A stretch of 64,000 bases of DNA from Actinomadura sp. K4S16. GTDB taxonomy: Bacteria > Actinomycetota > Actinomycetes > Streptosporangiales > Streptosporangiaceae. Position numbers and translations under genes: made by a program. The stretch covers positions 558,001-622,000 of the forward strand of contig NZ_BDDE01000013.1 of the NCBI RefSeq assembly GCF_008327685.1. Direction: 5' to 3'. Positions 24,747 through 33,171 of this stretch are shown piece after piece (position 1 is the stretch's first letter; each line of letters begins with the position of its first letter). A model generated the notes under the pieces. The model was given only the letters and a program-made list of their open reading frames with translations, did not search any database and was not told the DNA's origin.

Positions 24747-26090
24747 CTAGTCCAGTGGGAGGCGGAGGGCGAAGCGGGCGCCGGAGGGGTGGTCCTCGAT
24801 CCGCAGCGTCCCGCCGTGGGCCTGGGCGATCTCGCGGGCGATCGCGAGGCCGAGGCCCGCGCCGCCGGCGTCGCGGCTGCGCGCGGTGTCCAGGCGGGTG
24901 AAGCGCTCGAAGACGCGCTCCCGGTCGGCGGGCGCGATGCCGATGCCGTCGTCGGTGACGACGAGCAGCGCCCGGCCGGCCCGCCTGCCCACCTCCACCG
25001 TCACGCGGGACTCGGCGTAGCGCTCGGCGTTGTCGAGCAGGTTGCCCAGCAGCCGGACGAGCTGCATGCGCACCCCCCGGACCATGACGCCGGGCGCGAG
25101 TTCGGTGACGATCTTCACCTCGAACGTGCGGCGGCCGACCTCGGCGGCGGCCAGCGCGGACAGGTCGAGCGGCTCCTGCACGGTGCTCCCGCCGGTGCCG
25201 ATGCGGGCGAGCAGCAGCAGGTCGGTGACGATCGACTCCAGCCGGTCGGTGTCGCGCAGCGCCGACTCGACGACGCCCCGCAGGTCGTTGTCCTCCGGGT
25301 GCATCGAGGCGTCCTCCAGGTTGGCCCGGAGCCCGGCGATCGGGGTGCGCAGCTCGTGCGAGGCGTCCGAGGCGAACTGCCGCTGCCGCGCGACGGCCCG
25401 CTCCAGCCGGTCGAGCGTCTCGTTGGCGGTGCGGGCGAGCTGCGCGATCTCGTCCTGGCCCGGCGGCTGCGGCACCCGGCGGCTGAGGTCGGTGGCGCTG
25501 ATCTCCGCGAGCTGGGCCCGGATCGCCTCGACCGGGCCGAGGGTGCGCCCGACGACGTGCCAGGTGATCCACGCGGCGACGGCCGCCAGCAGCAGCACGC
25601 CCCCGCCGAGCACCGCCTCCAGCAGCCCGTTCACCAGATACGACGGCTGCCGCGCGGCCGCGTACACGACCACGGAGTCGGGCGCGGTGCTGACCCGGAT
25701 CGCCTCGACCACGAGGCACTCGCGGTCCGGCCACCGGCCGCGGCACTCGGTGAAGTCCTGGACGCGCATGTTGCTCGGCGGCCAGAGTCTGCTCACCGGT
25801 GGTCTGTCCGTTCCGGGGGGTGTGGCATTCGTCACCCGCCCGCCGGGCTCCACGACCTGGATGAGGATCCGGCCGCGGGTGTCGTCGCGGATGACGCCCT
25901 CCAGCGTCCCGTCGCGGACTCCGCCGCTCACCCGCCGTGCGTCCACCTGCGTCCGGCGGAGCAGTTCCGCCTCGACGGCGCCGCGAACGGCGACGTCCGC
26001 GCCGATCGCGGTCACTCCGAGGGCCAGCGCGGCGATCACCGCGGCGACGAGCGTGTCCCTGGCCCGGATGGAGCGGGGGCGCATGCGCAT
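24747..26090 (-). CDS. Sensor histidine kinase (HAMP-HisKA), orphan
   Basis: A 447-residue membrane kinase. It has TM1 (residues about 12-32), an extracytoplasmic domain with a Cys pair (TECRGRWPDREC), TM2 (about 150-172), HAMP, the H-box RQFASDASHELRTPI, N-box LLGNLLDNAERYA, and G-boxes DDGIGIAPADRE and GAGLGLAIAREIAQAHGG. All catalytic motifs are intact. The ATG at 26090 follows GGAGGCCCC. No response regulator gene adjoins it on either side, so it is an orphan in this window. The signal is unknown. Confidence 0.9.
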   Translation of the reverse strand: MRMRPRSIRARDTLVAAVIAALALGVTAIGADVAVRGAVEAELLRRTQVDARRVSGGVRDGTLEGVIRDDTRGRILIQVVEPGGRVTNATPPGTDRPPVSRLWPPSNMRVQDFTECRGRWPDRECLVVEAIRVSTAPDSVVVYAAARQPSYLVNGLLEAVLGGGVLLLAAVAAWITWHVVGRTLGPVEAIRAQLAEISATDLSRRVPQPPGQDEIAQLARTANETLDRLERAVARQRQFASDASHELRTPIAGLRANLEDASMHPEDNDLRGVVESALRDTDRLESIVTDLLLLARIGTGGSTVQEPLDLSALAAAEVGRRTFEVKIVTELAPGVMVRGVRMQLVRLLGNLLDNAERYAESRVTVEVGRRAGRALLVVTDDGIGIAPADRERVFERFTRLDTARSRDAGGAGLGLAIAREIAQAHGGTLRIEDHPSGARFALRLPLD

Positions 26091-26249
26091 GGGGCCTCCA
26101 GGACCGGCGTACCGGTTTCCCGGCGCGACGACACACGGTACCGGCCGGTCACGAAACGGGGAGCCCGAAACTTCGCGCCGTGTTTTCACCTTCGCCTACT
26201 GGGACATCCCGTTTTATGACGATTCCCTCCGGAGTACAGGGACGGACAC

Positions 26250-27719
26250 ATGGGCAGGGACGTGGCTTCGGTCGCCATCAGCGGTGAGGACCGGCGGCGG
26301 TATCGCGAGAAGGTGCGCAGGTGCCTCGACGTGCTGGCCCGCATGCTGGGCGAATCCCAGTTCGACTTCGAGCGCCCGCACATCGGCCTGGAGATCGAGC
26401 TCAACCTGATCGACTCGCTCGGCGATCCGCTGATGCGCAACGCGGACGTGCTCAAGGCGATCGCGGACCCTGCGTGGGCGACCGAACTCGGTCAGTTCAA
26501 CCTTGAGATCAACATTCCGCCCCGCGAGCTCGGCGGGGAGGGCACCGGCGCCCTGGAGACGGAGGTCCGCGACCACCTCGCGCACGCCGACGACCGGGCC
26601 CGCGAGGTCGGCGGGCGGCTCGTCATGATCGGAATACTGCCCACCCTGCGGCGCACCGACATCGGCGAGGAGACCCTGTCGTCGAACGCGCGCTACAAGA
26701 TGCTGAACGACGAGATCTTCGCCGCGCGCGGCGAGGAGATGCGCATCGCCATCGACGGCCCCGAGCCCCTGCGCATGCACACCGACACCATCATCCCCGA
26801 GGCCGCCTGCACCAGCGTCCAGTTCCATCTGCAGGTCAGCCCCGACGAGTTCGGCGCGTACTGGAACGCGGCCCAGGCCGTCGCGGGCGCGCAGGTCGCG
26901 ATGGGCGCCAACTCCCCGTTCCTGTTCGGGCACCGGCTCTGGCACGAGACCCGCATCACCCTGTTCGAGCAGGCCACCGACACCCGTCCGGACGAGCTGA
27001 AGACGCAGGGCGTCCGCCCCCGGGTGTGGTTCGGCGAACGCTGGATCACCTCCGTCTTCGACCTCTTCGAGGAGAACACCCGCTACTTCCCGTCCCTGCT
27101 GCCGCTGTGCGACGACGAGGACCCCCGCGAGGTGCTCGACCAGGGCGGCATACCGGAACTCGGCGAGCTCACCCTCCACAACGGGACGATCTACCGCTGG
27201 AACCGGCCCATCTACGCCGTCGTGAAGGGCCGCCCGCACCTGCGCGTGGAGAACCGCGTCCTGCCCGCCGGGCCGTCCGTCGCCGACGTCGTCGCCAACG
27301 GCGCCTTCTACTACGGCGTCGTCCGGATGCTCGCCGAGGAGGACCGTCCCGTCTGGTCGCGGATGTCCTTCGCCACCGCTGAGGAGAACCTCCACCGCGC
27401 CGCCCGCGACGGCCTCGAATCGACCCTCTACTGGCCCGGCATGGGCGAGGTGCCCGCCTCCGAACTCGTCCTGCGCAAGCTGCTGCCGCTCGCCCACGAG
27501 GGCCTCGACCGCTGGGGCGTCGACCCCGCCCGCCGCGACCGCCTCCTCGGCATCATCGAGCGCCGCTGCGTCACCGGCCAGACCGGCGCCGCCTGGCAGA
27601 TCAAGACCGTCCAGGCACTGGAGGAGGAGCACGGCATCGGCCGCCACGACGCCCTGCGCATGATGACCCGCGCCTACGTCGAGCACCTGCGCGACAACGA
27701 GCCCGTCCACACCTGGTAA
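26250..27719 (+). CDS. Glutamate-cysteine ligase family (GCS2) protein
   Basis: A 489-residue carboxylate-amine ligase. GCS2-type features are IGLEIELNLIDSLG (Glu-rich ATP/Mg site), QFNLEINIPPRELGG, ACTSVQFHLQVSPDEFGAYW and HLRVENRVLPAGPSVADVVANG. In ergothioneine producers an EgtA of this fold makes gamma-glutamylcysteine, but no other egt genes are near and this protein is closer to the long stand-alone branch, so the product is uncertain. ATG 26250 is preceded by AGGGACGGACAC. It is monocistronic, followed by the two-component operon promoter. Confidence 0.83.
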   Translation: MGRDVASVAISGEDRRRYREKVRRCLDVLARMLGESQFDFERPHIGLEIELNLIDSLGDPLMRNADVLKAIADPAWATELGQFNLEINIPPRELGGEGTGALETEVRDHLAHADDRAREVGGRLVMIGILPTLRRTDIGEETLSSNARYKMLNDEIFAARGEEMRIAIDGPEPLRMHTDTIIPEAACTSVQFHLQVSPDEFGAYWNAAQAVAGAQVAMGANSPFLFGHRLWHETRITLFEQATDTRPDELKTQGVRPRVWFGERWITSVFDLFEENTRYFPSLLPLCDDEDPREVLDQGGIPELGELTLHNGTIYRWNRPIYAVVKGRPHLRVENRVLPAGPSVADVVANGAFYYGVVRMLAEEDRPVWSRMSFATAEENLHRAARDGLESTLYWPGMGEVPASELVLRKLLPLAHEGLDRWGVDPARRDRLLGIIERRCVTGQTGAAWQIKTVQALEEEHGIGRHDALRMMTRAYVEHLRDNEPVHTW

Positions 27720-27777
27720 CCCGAGGATCTTCACAGCTCCCGCACAAATCACACTCGGCGCCCCCAAACCGTCCTTC

Positions 27778-27792
27778 TAGAGTCGGGTGCCG
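27778..27792 (+). promoter_or_regulatory. Leaderless promoter of the OmpR two-component operon
   Basis: TAGAGT at 27778-27783 fits the -10 consensus and places the transcript start about 2 bases before the GTG at 27792, leaving no room for a ribosome site. Confidence 0.5.
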
Positions 27793-28478
27793 TGACCGAG
27801 AACGAGACGCGCGTCCTCATCGTGGAGGACGAGCCGACCATCGCGCGCGCGGTGGCCGACCGGCTGGCGGCCGAGGGGTTCGCCGTCGAGGTGGCCGCGG
27901 ACGGGCCGGCGGCGGTCGAGCGCGCCCGCGCGTACGAGCCGCACATCGTCGTGCTGGACGTGATGCTCCCCGGGTTCGACGGCCTCGAGGTCTGCCGGCG
28001 CGTCCAGGCGGAGCGTCCCGTGCCGGTGCTGATGCTGACGGCGCGCGACGACGAGACCGACCTGCTCGTCGGCCTCGGCGTCGGCGCCGACGACTACGTG
28101 ACCAAGCCGTTCAGCATGCGGGAGCTGGTGGCGCGCCTCCGCGCCGTGCTGCGCCGCGTCGAGCGGCCCGCGATGGACGGCGGCGACGGGCCGGTGCGCG
28201 TCGGGGACCTGGAGGTCGACCAGCGGGCCCGCCGGGTGCGCCGCGACGGCCGCGAGGTCCACCTCACGCCGACCGAGTTCGACCTGCTCGCGTGCCTGCT
28301 GCGCAACCGGGGGGCGGTGCTCACCCGCGCCGTCCTGCTGGAGCAGGTGTGGGACTGGGCGGACGCGTCCGGGACGCGGGTCGTCGACAGCCACGTCAAG
28401 GCGCTGCGCCGCAAGCTCGGGCAGGAGCTGATCCGGACCGTGCACGGCGTCGGGTACAGCCTGGAGGCCGCCCCGTGA
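27792..28478 (+). CDS. OmpR/PhoB-family response regulator
   Basis: A 228-residue regulator. The receiver has the acidic pair IVEDEP, phosphorylation site VVLDVMLPGFDG (Asp near residue 57), LTARDD and TKPFSMREL. The C-terminal winged helix reads VHLTPTEFDLLACLLRNRGAVLTR...RVVDSHVKALRRKL. It overlaps the kinase by 4 bp (GTGA), the first of two such overlaps in a three-gene operon ending in the DUF4173 membrane protein. Confidence 0.94.
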   Translation: MTENETRVLIVEDEPTIARAVADRLAAEGFAVEVAADGPAAVERARAYEPHIVVLDVMLPGFDGLEVCRRVQAERPVPVLMLTARDDETDLLVGLGVGADDYVTKPFSMRELVARLRAVLRRVERPAMDGGDGPVRVGDLEVDQRARRVRRDGREVHLTPTEFDLLACLLRNRGAVLTRAVLLEQVWDWADASGTRVVDSHVKALRRKLGQELIRTVHGVGYSLEAAP

Positions 28479-29554
28479 CCCGCACGGGGACCGCCCGCCC
28501 CGAGGGCGCCCGGCTCGCCCGCAGCCTGTGGGCACGGCTGCCCCGGCCGCTGGACCCGCTCCGGTCGATCAAGGTGAAGCTCGGCGTCGTGGTCGTCGTG
28601 ACGGCGTGCGTCGCCGTGCTGATCGTGCTGTGGGGGTACCCGTTCGGGTTCCGCGCCCGGGAGACGATGCCCGTCGGCGTGCTGATCTCGCTTGTAGTGA
28701 CCCAGCTGCTCGCCCACGGCATGACCGCGCCGCTGCGCGAGATGACGGCGGCGGCGCGGGCGATGGCGCGCGGCGACTACAGCCGCCGGGTCCGCGCCAC
28801 CTCGCGCGACGAGGTCGGGGAGCTGGCGCAGGCGTTCAACCGGATGGCCGCCGACCTCGCCGAGGTCGACCGGCAGCGCCGCGAGTTCGTCGCGAACGTC
28901 TCGCACGAGCTGCGCACCCCCCTCAGCGCGCTGCGCGCCGTGCTGGAGAACGTCGCGGACGGCGTCACGCCCGCGACGCCGGACGTCCTGGAGACGGCCC
29001 TCGACCAGACCGAGCGCCTCGGACGCCTCATCACACAGCTCCTGGACCTCTCCCGCGTCGAGGCGGGCGCGGCGGCCCTCGACGTGACCGACATCGACAT
29101 CGCCGCGTTCGTGTCCGACGTCATCGCGGAGGCGCGGGCGGGCCGCCCCGACACGCTGTTCGAGGCGGACGTCCCGCCCCGCCTGCGCGCCGCCGCCGAC
29201 CGCGACCGGCTCCATCAGGTCGTCGCGAACCTGCTCGACAACGCCGCCCGGCACGGCCCGGCCGGCCGCCCCGTCACCGTCACGGCCCGTTCCGCGAACC
29301 CTTCCGGTGGTCTGATCATCGAAGTAGCCGATGAGGGACCAGGCATTCCACCCGAGGAGCGCGCCCGCGTGTTCGAGCGCTTCTCCCGCGGCTCCGCGCC
29401 GGGCACCGGCACCCCCGGCGGCGGCACCGGGCTCGGCCTCGCCATCGCCAACTGGGCCACCGAACTGCACGGCGGCGACATCACCGTCATGGACACCCCC
29501 ACCGGCTGCCGGATCCGCGTAGTGATCCCCCCGATCCCCGGAGACCCCCGATGA
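28475..29554 (+). CDS. Sensor histidine kinase (HAMP-HisKA)
   Basis: A 359-residue partner of the preceding regulator. Two closely spaced N-terminal transmembrane helices (VVVVVTACVAVLIVLWGY and the MPVGVLISLVVTQLL segment) leave almost no extracytoplasmic loop, so it probably senses within the membrane or through a partner. HAMP is followed by H-box RREFVANVSHELRTPLSALR, N-box VVANLLDNAARHG, DEGPGIPPEERARVFERF and GTGLGLAIANWA. Start GTG 28475 overlaps the regulator stop; the stop overlaps the next start (ATGA), pointing to functional linkage with the DUF4173 protein. Confidence 0.93.
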   Translation: MTRTGTARPEGARLARSLWARLPRPLDPLRSIKVKLGVVVVVTACVAVLIVLWGYPFGFRARETMPVGVLISLVVTQLLAHGMTAPLREMTAAARAMARGDYSRRVRATSRDEVGELAQAFNRMAADLAEVDRQRREFVANVSHELRTPLSALRAVLENVADGVTPATPDVLETALDQTERLGRLITQLLDLSRVEAGAAALDVTDIDIAAFVSDVIAEARAGRPDTLFEADVPPRLRAAADRDRLHQVVANLLDNAARHGPAGRPVTVTARSANPSGGLIIEVADEGPGIPPEERARVFERFSRGSAPGTGTPGGGTGLGLAIANWATELHGGDITVMDTPTGCRIRVVIPPIPGDPR

Positions 29555-31515
29555 CCGACCACCCCACGAACCCGTCCGACGACCCGCCGCCCGCCAACCC
29601 CCCCGAACCCGGCACCGCCCCCGCCCCGGAGCCGCCTCCCAGCACCCCACCCCCGCCCGCCACGCCGCCCGAACCCACCGCCGACACACCTTCCACACCA
29701 CCCGCGGCTTCCGCACCCGGCGGGGCCTCCGCGCCCGGCGCGGCTTCCACCCCCGGCGCGGTCTCCACCCCCGGCGGGGCTTCCGCACCCGGTGAAGCCC
29801 CCGCCCCCCGTGCGGCCCCCACCCCCGGCGGGGCTTCCGCGCCCAGTGCGGGTTCTTGGGACTGGCCTGCGCCTTCAGCGCCTGGGGCGGGTGGGGCGTT
29901 CGGGCCGCGTGCGGGGGGTTATCCACCGCCTCGGTATCCGGTGGGGACGGGGGGTCCGCCGCCGCGGCCCGTCGTTTACAAGCCGACCAAGCTGGAGCAG
30001 GCGATCGTCGGGTGGAAGAGGCCGGCGCGGCCGATGTCGGGGGCGCTGGCCGCGGGCGCGCTCGTCACGGCGTTGATCGGCGCGGTGACGCTCGGCCCGT
30101 CGATGGCGCACGGCCTCGGCGTGGGCGTGCTCATCACCGCGACGGCCGTCGCCTACGTGGCGGCCGCGGCGGCGTGGTCGGCCGGGCGGGGGATGCGCGC
30201 CGCGTCCGGCGGGCGGCGCGGGCTCGCGTCGGTCAACCGGACCGGGGCGGCGTTCCTCCTGCTGTCGGTGGGGCTGGCCGCGACCGCCGCCTACCGGGAC
30301 GCCGACTGGGTCGTCGTCCCGGCGCTCCTGCTCGCCGTCGCCGTGGGGTCCTACGGGACGTCCGGCGGACGGTCCTGGGCGGAGGTCCTGTTCGGCGGCC
30401 TCGCCGTCATCCCGGCCGTCGGCTGCATGGTGCCGTGGACGACGCGCGGCGCGTACGGCGCGCTGACGTCGGGGCGCGGCAACGCGTGGCCGATCCTGCG
30501 GACGGGCATGATCGCGGGCGGGCTGGTCGCCGTGTTCGGCGCGCTGTTCGTCGGCGCGGACGCCGCGTTCGGCAGCCTGGCGTCCGGGCTCGTCCCGGAG
30601 ATCTCACCCGGCACCGTCGTGCTGTACGGGTTCGCGGGCGTCCTCACCCTGGTCCTGGCGTGCTCCGCCGCCTTCCTCGGACAGGCGCCGCCGCCGCTTC
30701 ACCTGCTGAGGCCGGAGCCCGGCAAGCCCGCCGGGCGCTGGTCGTGGGCCGTGCCGATCGCGGCGCTCGACCTGCTCTTCCTGCTGTTCTGCGCGATCCA
30801 GGCCGGCGTCTTCCTCGCAGACGACAAGGACGAGCTGCTCCGCTCGACCGGTCTCACCTACGCCGAGTACGCCCGGCAGGGGTTCTTCCAGCTCGTCGTC
30901 GCGACGGTGCTCGTGCTGGCGGTCGTCGCCGTCGCCAAGCGGTACGCGCCGTCCGGCGGCAAGGGCGACCGCGTCACGGTCCAGACCCTGCTGGGGCTGC
31001 TGTGCGCGCTGACCCTCGTCGTCGTCGCGGTCGCGCTGCGCCGGCTGTACCTGTACGAGGAGACCTACGGCTGGACGAGGCTGCGCCTGTGGGTGCACGC
31101 GTTCGAGCTGTGGCTCGGCGTCGTCGTGGCGATGGTCGCGCTCGCCGGCGTCCTCCGGGGACGTGTCGCGTGGCTGCCCAGGGCGGTCGCCGGGAGCGGC
31201 GCCGCCGCGATGATCGTCCTCGCGCTGGTCGGCCCGGACGGGTTCATCGCCGAGCACAACGTCGCCCGGTACCGGCAGACCGGCAAGATCGACGTCGGCT
31301 ACCTGCGGAACCTGTCCGCCGACGCCGTCCCGGCCCTGGACCGGCTGCCCGAGCCGCTGCGCTCCTGCGCGCTGCGCGAGATCGCCTACGACCTCGAGGA
31401 CGACGAGCCCGCGATGAGCGCCAACCTCGCGCGCGACCGGGCCCGCGCCGTCCTCGGGGAGCGCCCCGCCGACGACTCGGCCGACTGCTCCACTATCCGG
31501 TCCGATCGATGGTGA
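29551..31515 (+). CDS. DUF4173 multi-pass membrane protein with Pro/Ala-rich N-terminus
   Basis: A 654-residue protein. The first 150 residues are disordered and Pro/Ala/Gly-rich, with repeats such as GASAPGAAS. About 12 transmembrane helices follow. The signature GLTYAEYARQGFFQLVVATV identifies the DUF4173 family, whose role is unknown. It is translationally coupled to the histidine kinase, so it may be its sensory partner or main output; that is inference. Its 3' end overlaps the convergent NUDIX gene by 23 bp. Confidence 0.85.
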   Translation: MTDHPTNPSDDPPPANPPEPGTAPAPEPPPSTPPPPATPPEPTADTPSTPPAASAPGGASAPGAASTPGAVSTPGGASAPGEAPAPRAAPTPGGASAPSAGSWDWPAPSAPGAGGAFGPRAGGYPPPRYPVGTGGPPPRPVVYKPTKLEQAIVGWKRPARPMSGALAAGALVTALIGAVTLGPSMAHGLGVGVLITATAVAYVAAAAAWSAGRGMRAASGGRRGLASVNRTGAAFLLLSVGLAATAAYRDADWVVVPALLLAVAVGSYGTSGGRSWAEVLFGGLAVIPAVGCMVPWTTRGAYGALTSGRGNAWPILRTGMIAGGLVAVFGALFVGADAAFGSLASGLVPEISPGTVVLYGFAGVLTLVLACSAAFLGQAPPPLHLLRPEPGKPAGRWSWAVPIAALDLLFLLFCAIQAGVFLADDKDELLRSTGLTYAEYARQGFFQLVVATVLVLAVVAVAKRYAPSGGKGDRVTVQTLLGLLCALTLVVVAVALRRLYLYEETYGWTRLRLWVHAFELWLGVVVAMVALAGVLRGRVAWLPRAVAGSGAAAMIVLALVGPDGFIAEHNVARYRQTGKIDVGYLRNLSADAVPALDRLPEPLRSCALREIAYDLEDDEPAMSANLARDRARAVLGERPADDSADCSTIRSDRW

Positions 31516-32047
31516 GCAGGGCGTACGCGGCGAGGGTCGAGTCGTCGGTGATGCGGCCCTCGCGGATGAGCGCCTTGAACTCCTCCTCGCTCACCCACTT
31601 CTGCCGCATGTCCTGCTCCTCGGGCTCCCGGTCGGCCTCCCCGGCCTCCAGGTCGGACGCGACGAAGATGGTGAAGCCCTGACCGCTCGTCCCGTGGGAG
31701 CAGTTCAGGTAGCCGAGGCGCCGCAGCGTCCCGGCGCGCAGCCCGGTCTCCTCGGCCAGCTCGCGCCGGGCGAGCTCCTCCGGGTCGGCCTCCCGCCGGC
31801 CAGGGAGCGCGCCCTGCGGGAAGTTCCAGGTGCGCTTGCCGATCGGGTAGCGGTACTCCTCGACGAGGTGGAAGCCGTCGCCCTCCACCGGGATGACCAG
31901 CACGAAGTCGGGCTTGTCGACGACCCCGTAGATGCCGCGCGAGCCGTCCAGCCGCTCGACCTCGTCCTCCCGGACGACCATCCAGGGGTTCTCGTACACC
32001 ACGCGGGACGAGACCTGCCGGACCGCGGGCCGCTCGTCCCCGCTCAT
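31493..32047 (-). CDS. NUDIX hydrolase (ADP-ribose pyrophosphatase-like)
   Basis: A 184-residue nucleotide-diphosphate hydrolase. The Nudix box reads from about residue 79: G-x5-E-A-D-P-E-E-L-A-R-REL-x-EE-TG-L. The preceding EYRYPIGKRTWNFPQG is typical of ADP-ribose / ADP-sugar pyrophosphatases. The ATG at 32047 overlaps the stop of the upstream GntR gene by 4 bp, so the two form an operon. ADP-ribose is the likely substrate but not proven. Confidence 0.9.
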   Translation of the reverse strand: MSGDERPAVRQVSSRVVYENPWMVVREDEVERLDGSRGIYGVVDKPDFVLVIPVEGDGFHLVEEYRYPIGKRTWNFPQGALPGRREADPEELARRELAEETGLRAGTLRRLGYLNCSHGTSGQGFTIFVASDLEAGEADREPEEQDMRQKWVSEEEFKALIREGRITDDSTLAAYALLTIDRTG

Positions 32048-32793
32048 GCGCCCGCCCCGTAGCGGTAGACGAGTTCGTGCCGGTCGCCGACCACCACCCG
32101 GTGGGTGGCCTCGACGACCCGGTCGTCCTGGTCGTAGGCGCGCCGCCACAGCGTCAGGACGGGCTGGTCGGACCCGATCTCCAGCGTCCGCTGCTCGTCC
32201 ACGCGGGGCAGCCGGCACGTCACCGACTCCTCGAAGGTGACGCGGAAGCCCGCCTCCTCCAGCCGCGAGTAGATGCCGCCCGGGCCCGTGTCGACCTGGC
32301 GCAGCACCGGGATCCTCTCCACGATCTCCAGGATCACCCAGGTCGTCGCCGTCTGGACGGGCGGCTCCCCCTCCACGCCCTGGACGCGCGCCCGCTCCAG
32401 CACCCGCGTCCCGACCGGGACGTCGAGGCGGGGCGCGAGCCGCTCGTCGGCCTCGACCTCGGCGACGGCCGTCCGGGTGAACGGCGTGCGGCCGTCCCGC
32501 CGCGCCGACACGTGGAACCCGCGCCACTCTCCGACCTGCCGAGTGATGTCGGCCGCCGCGCGCCGCACCCGCGGAGCCGTCCGCACCTGCGCGCCCGCGC
32601 CGTGCCGCAGCTGGACGAGCCCCTGGTCGGCCAGCAGCCGCAGCGCCCGCCGGACGGTCGAGCGGTCGGCCTCGTAGGCGCGCGCGAGTTCGCGCTCGGA
32701 CGGCAGCCAGGCGGCGGGGTCCAGTTCGCCCTCGACGATGCGGGCGGCGAGCGCGTTGCTGATCGCCTGTGCCTTCGTGGGGGGTCGCGGCAT
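32044..32793 (-). CDS. GntR-family regulator (HutC/UTRA type)
   Basis: A 249-residue regulator. The winged HTH covers residues 5-70 (LPSERELARAYEADRSTVRRALRLLADQGL). The C-terminal UTRA effector domain includes VGTRVLERARVQGVEGEPP and VLTLWRRAYDQDDRVVEATHRVV. The ATG at 32793 has GGAGCAGGAT upstream; the longer frame to 32979 crosses the operator and is rejected. A perfect inverted repeat (32905-32922) lies between this gene and the divergent small gene, so it is probably autoregulatory. Confidence 0.9.
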   Translation of the reverse strand: MPRPPTKAQAISNALAARIVEGELDPAAWLPSERELARAYEADRSTVRRALRLLADQGLVQLRHGAGAQVRTAPRVRRAAADITRQVGEWRGFHVSARRDGRTPFTRTAVAEVEADERLAPRLDVPVGTRVLERARVQGVEGEPPVQTATTWVILEIVERIPVLRQVDTGPGGIYSRLEEAGFRVTFEESVTCRLPRVDEQRTLEIGSDQPVLTLWRRAYDQDDRVVEATHRVVVGDRHELVYRYGAGA

Positions 32794-32904
32794 ACCAGAT
32801 CCTGCTCCAGGTCGGTGCATTGACCTCATACCGTACAGATCCCACTTGCGCCCGCACCCTCTTGGGGTTGCGGCTAACGCATTGTGGCCAGTGTTTGGTG
32901 GTTC

Positions 32905-32922
32905 TATGGTAGACCTACCATA
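32905..32922. promoter_or_regulatory. GntR operator TATGGTAG-AC-CTACCATA
   Basis: A perfect 8-bp-arm palindrome in the divergent region between the GntR gene and the 74-residue protein gene. The form (N)GGTAGACCTACC(N) is that of HutC-type GntR operators. It lies 25 bp upstream of the small gene's ATG, so binding would block it. Confidence 0.75.
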
Positions 32923-32946
32923 AACCGACCGAGGGAGCCCCGCTTC

Positions 32947-33171
32947 ATGTCGGCGACCATGTGCATGCCCGGCTGGCACAGTGAACGCTCGGACGGCGGC
33001 CTGCGCGCGACCCGCGTCACCCCCCTGTCGGACTACCAGCTCCTCAACGGCTGCCTGGAGGAGATCGTCGCGACCGACGAGGGCGAGCTGTGGCTGCTCT
33101 GCGACGCGCAGACCCGGCTGGCCGAGCGCGTCGCCACCGCCGAGCGGCTGCGGGCCGCCCGCCGGAGCTGA
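32947..33171 (+). CDS. Small hypothetical protein under GntR operator
   Basis: A 74-residue protein I do not recognise. It is acidic in the middle (EEIVATDEGELWLLCDAQ) and ends in a basic helix (TAERLRAARRS). It has two N-terminal Met residues in MSATMCMPGWHSE, so the start could be up to six codons later. GAGGGAGC precedes the ATG. It is divergent from the GntR gene and sits directly behind its operator, and is therefore the most likely regulated target. Its stop codon abuts the stop of the PucR gene. Confidence 0.65.
   Translation: MSATMCMPGWHSERSDGGLRATRVTPLSDYQLLNGCLEEIVATDEGELWLLCDAQTRLAERVATAERLRAARRS

Noticed and set aside
26250..27719. EgtA of an ergothioneine cluster
   Set aside because: The fold matches, but egtB, egtC, egtD and egtE are absent from both sides and the protein is a stand-alone gene.
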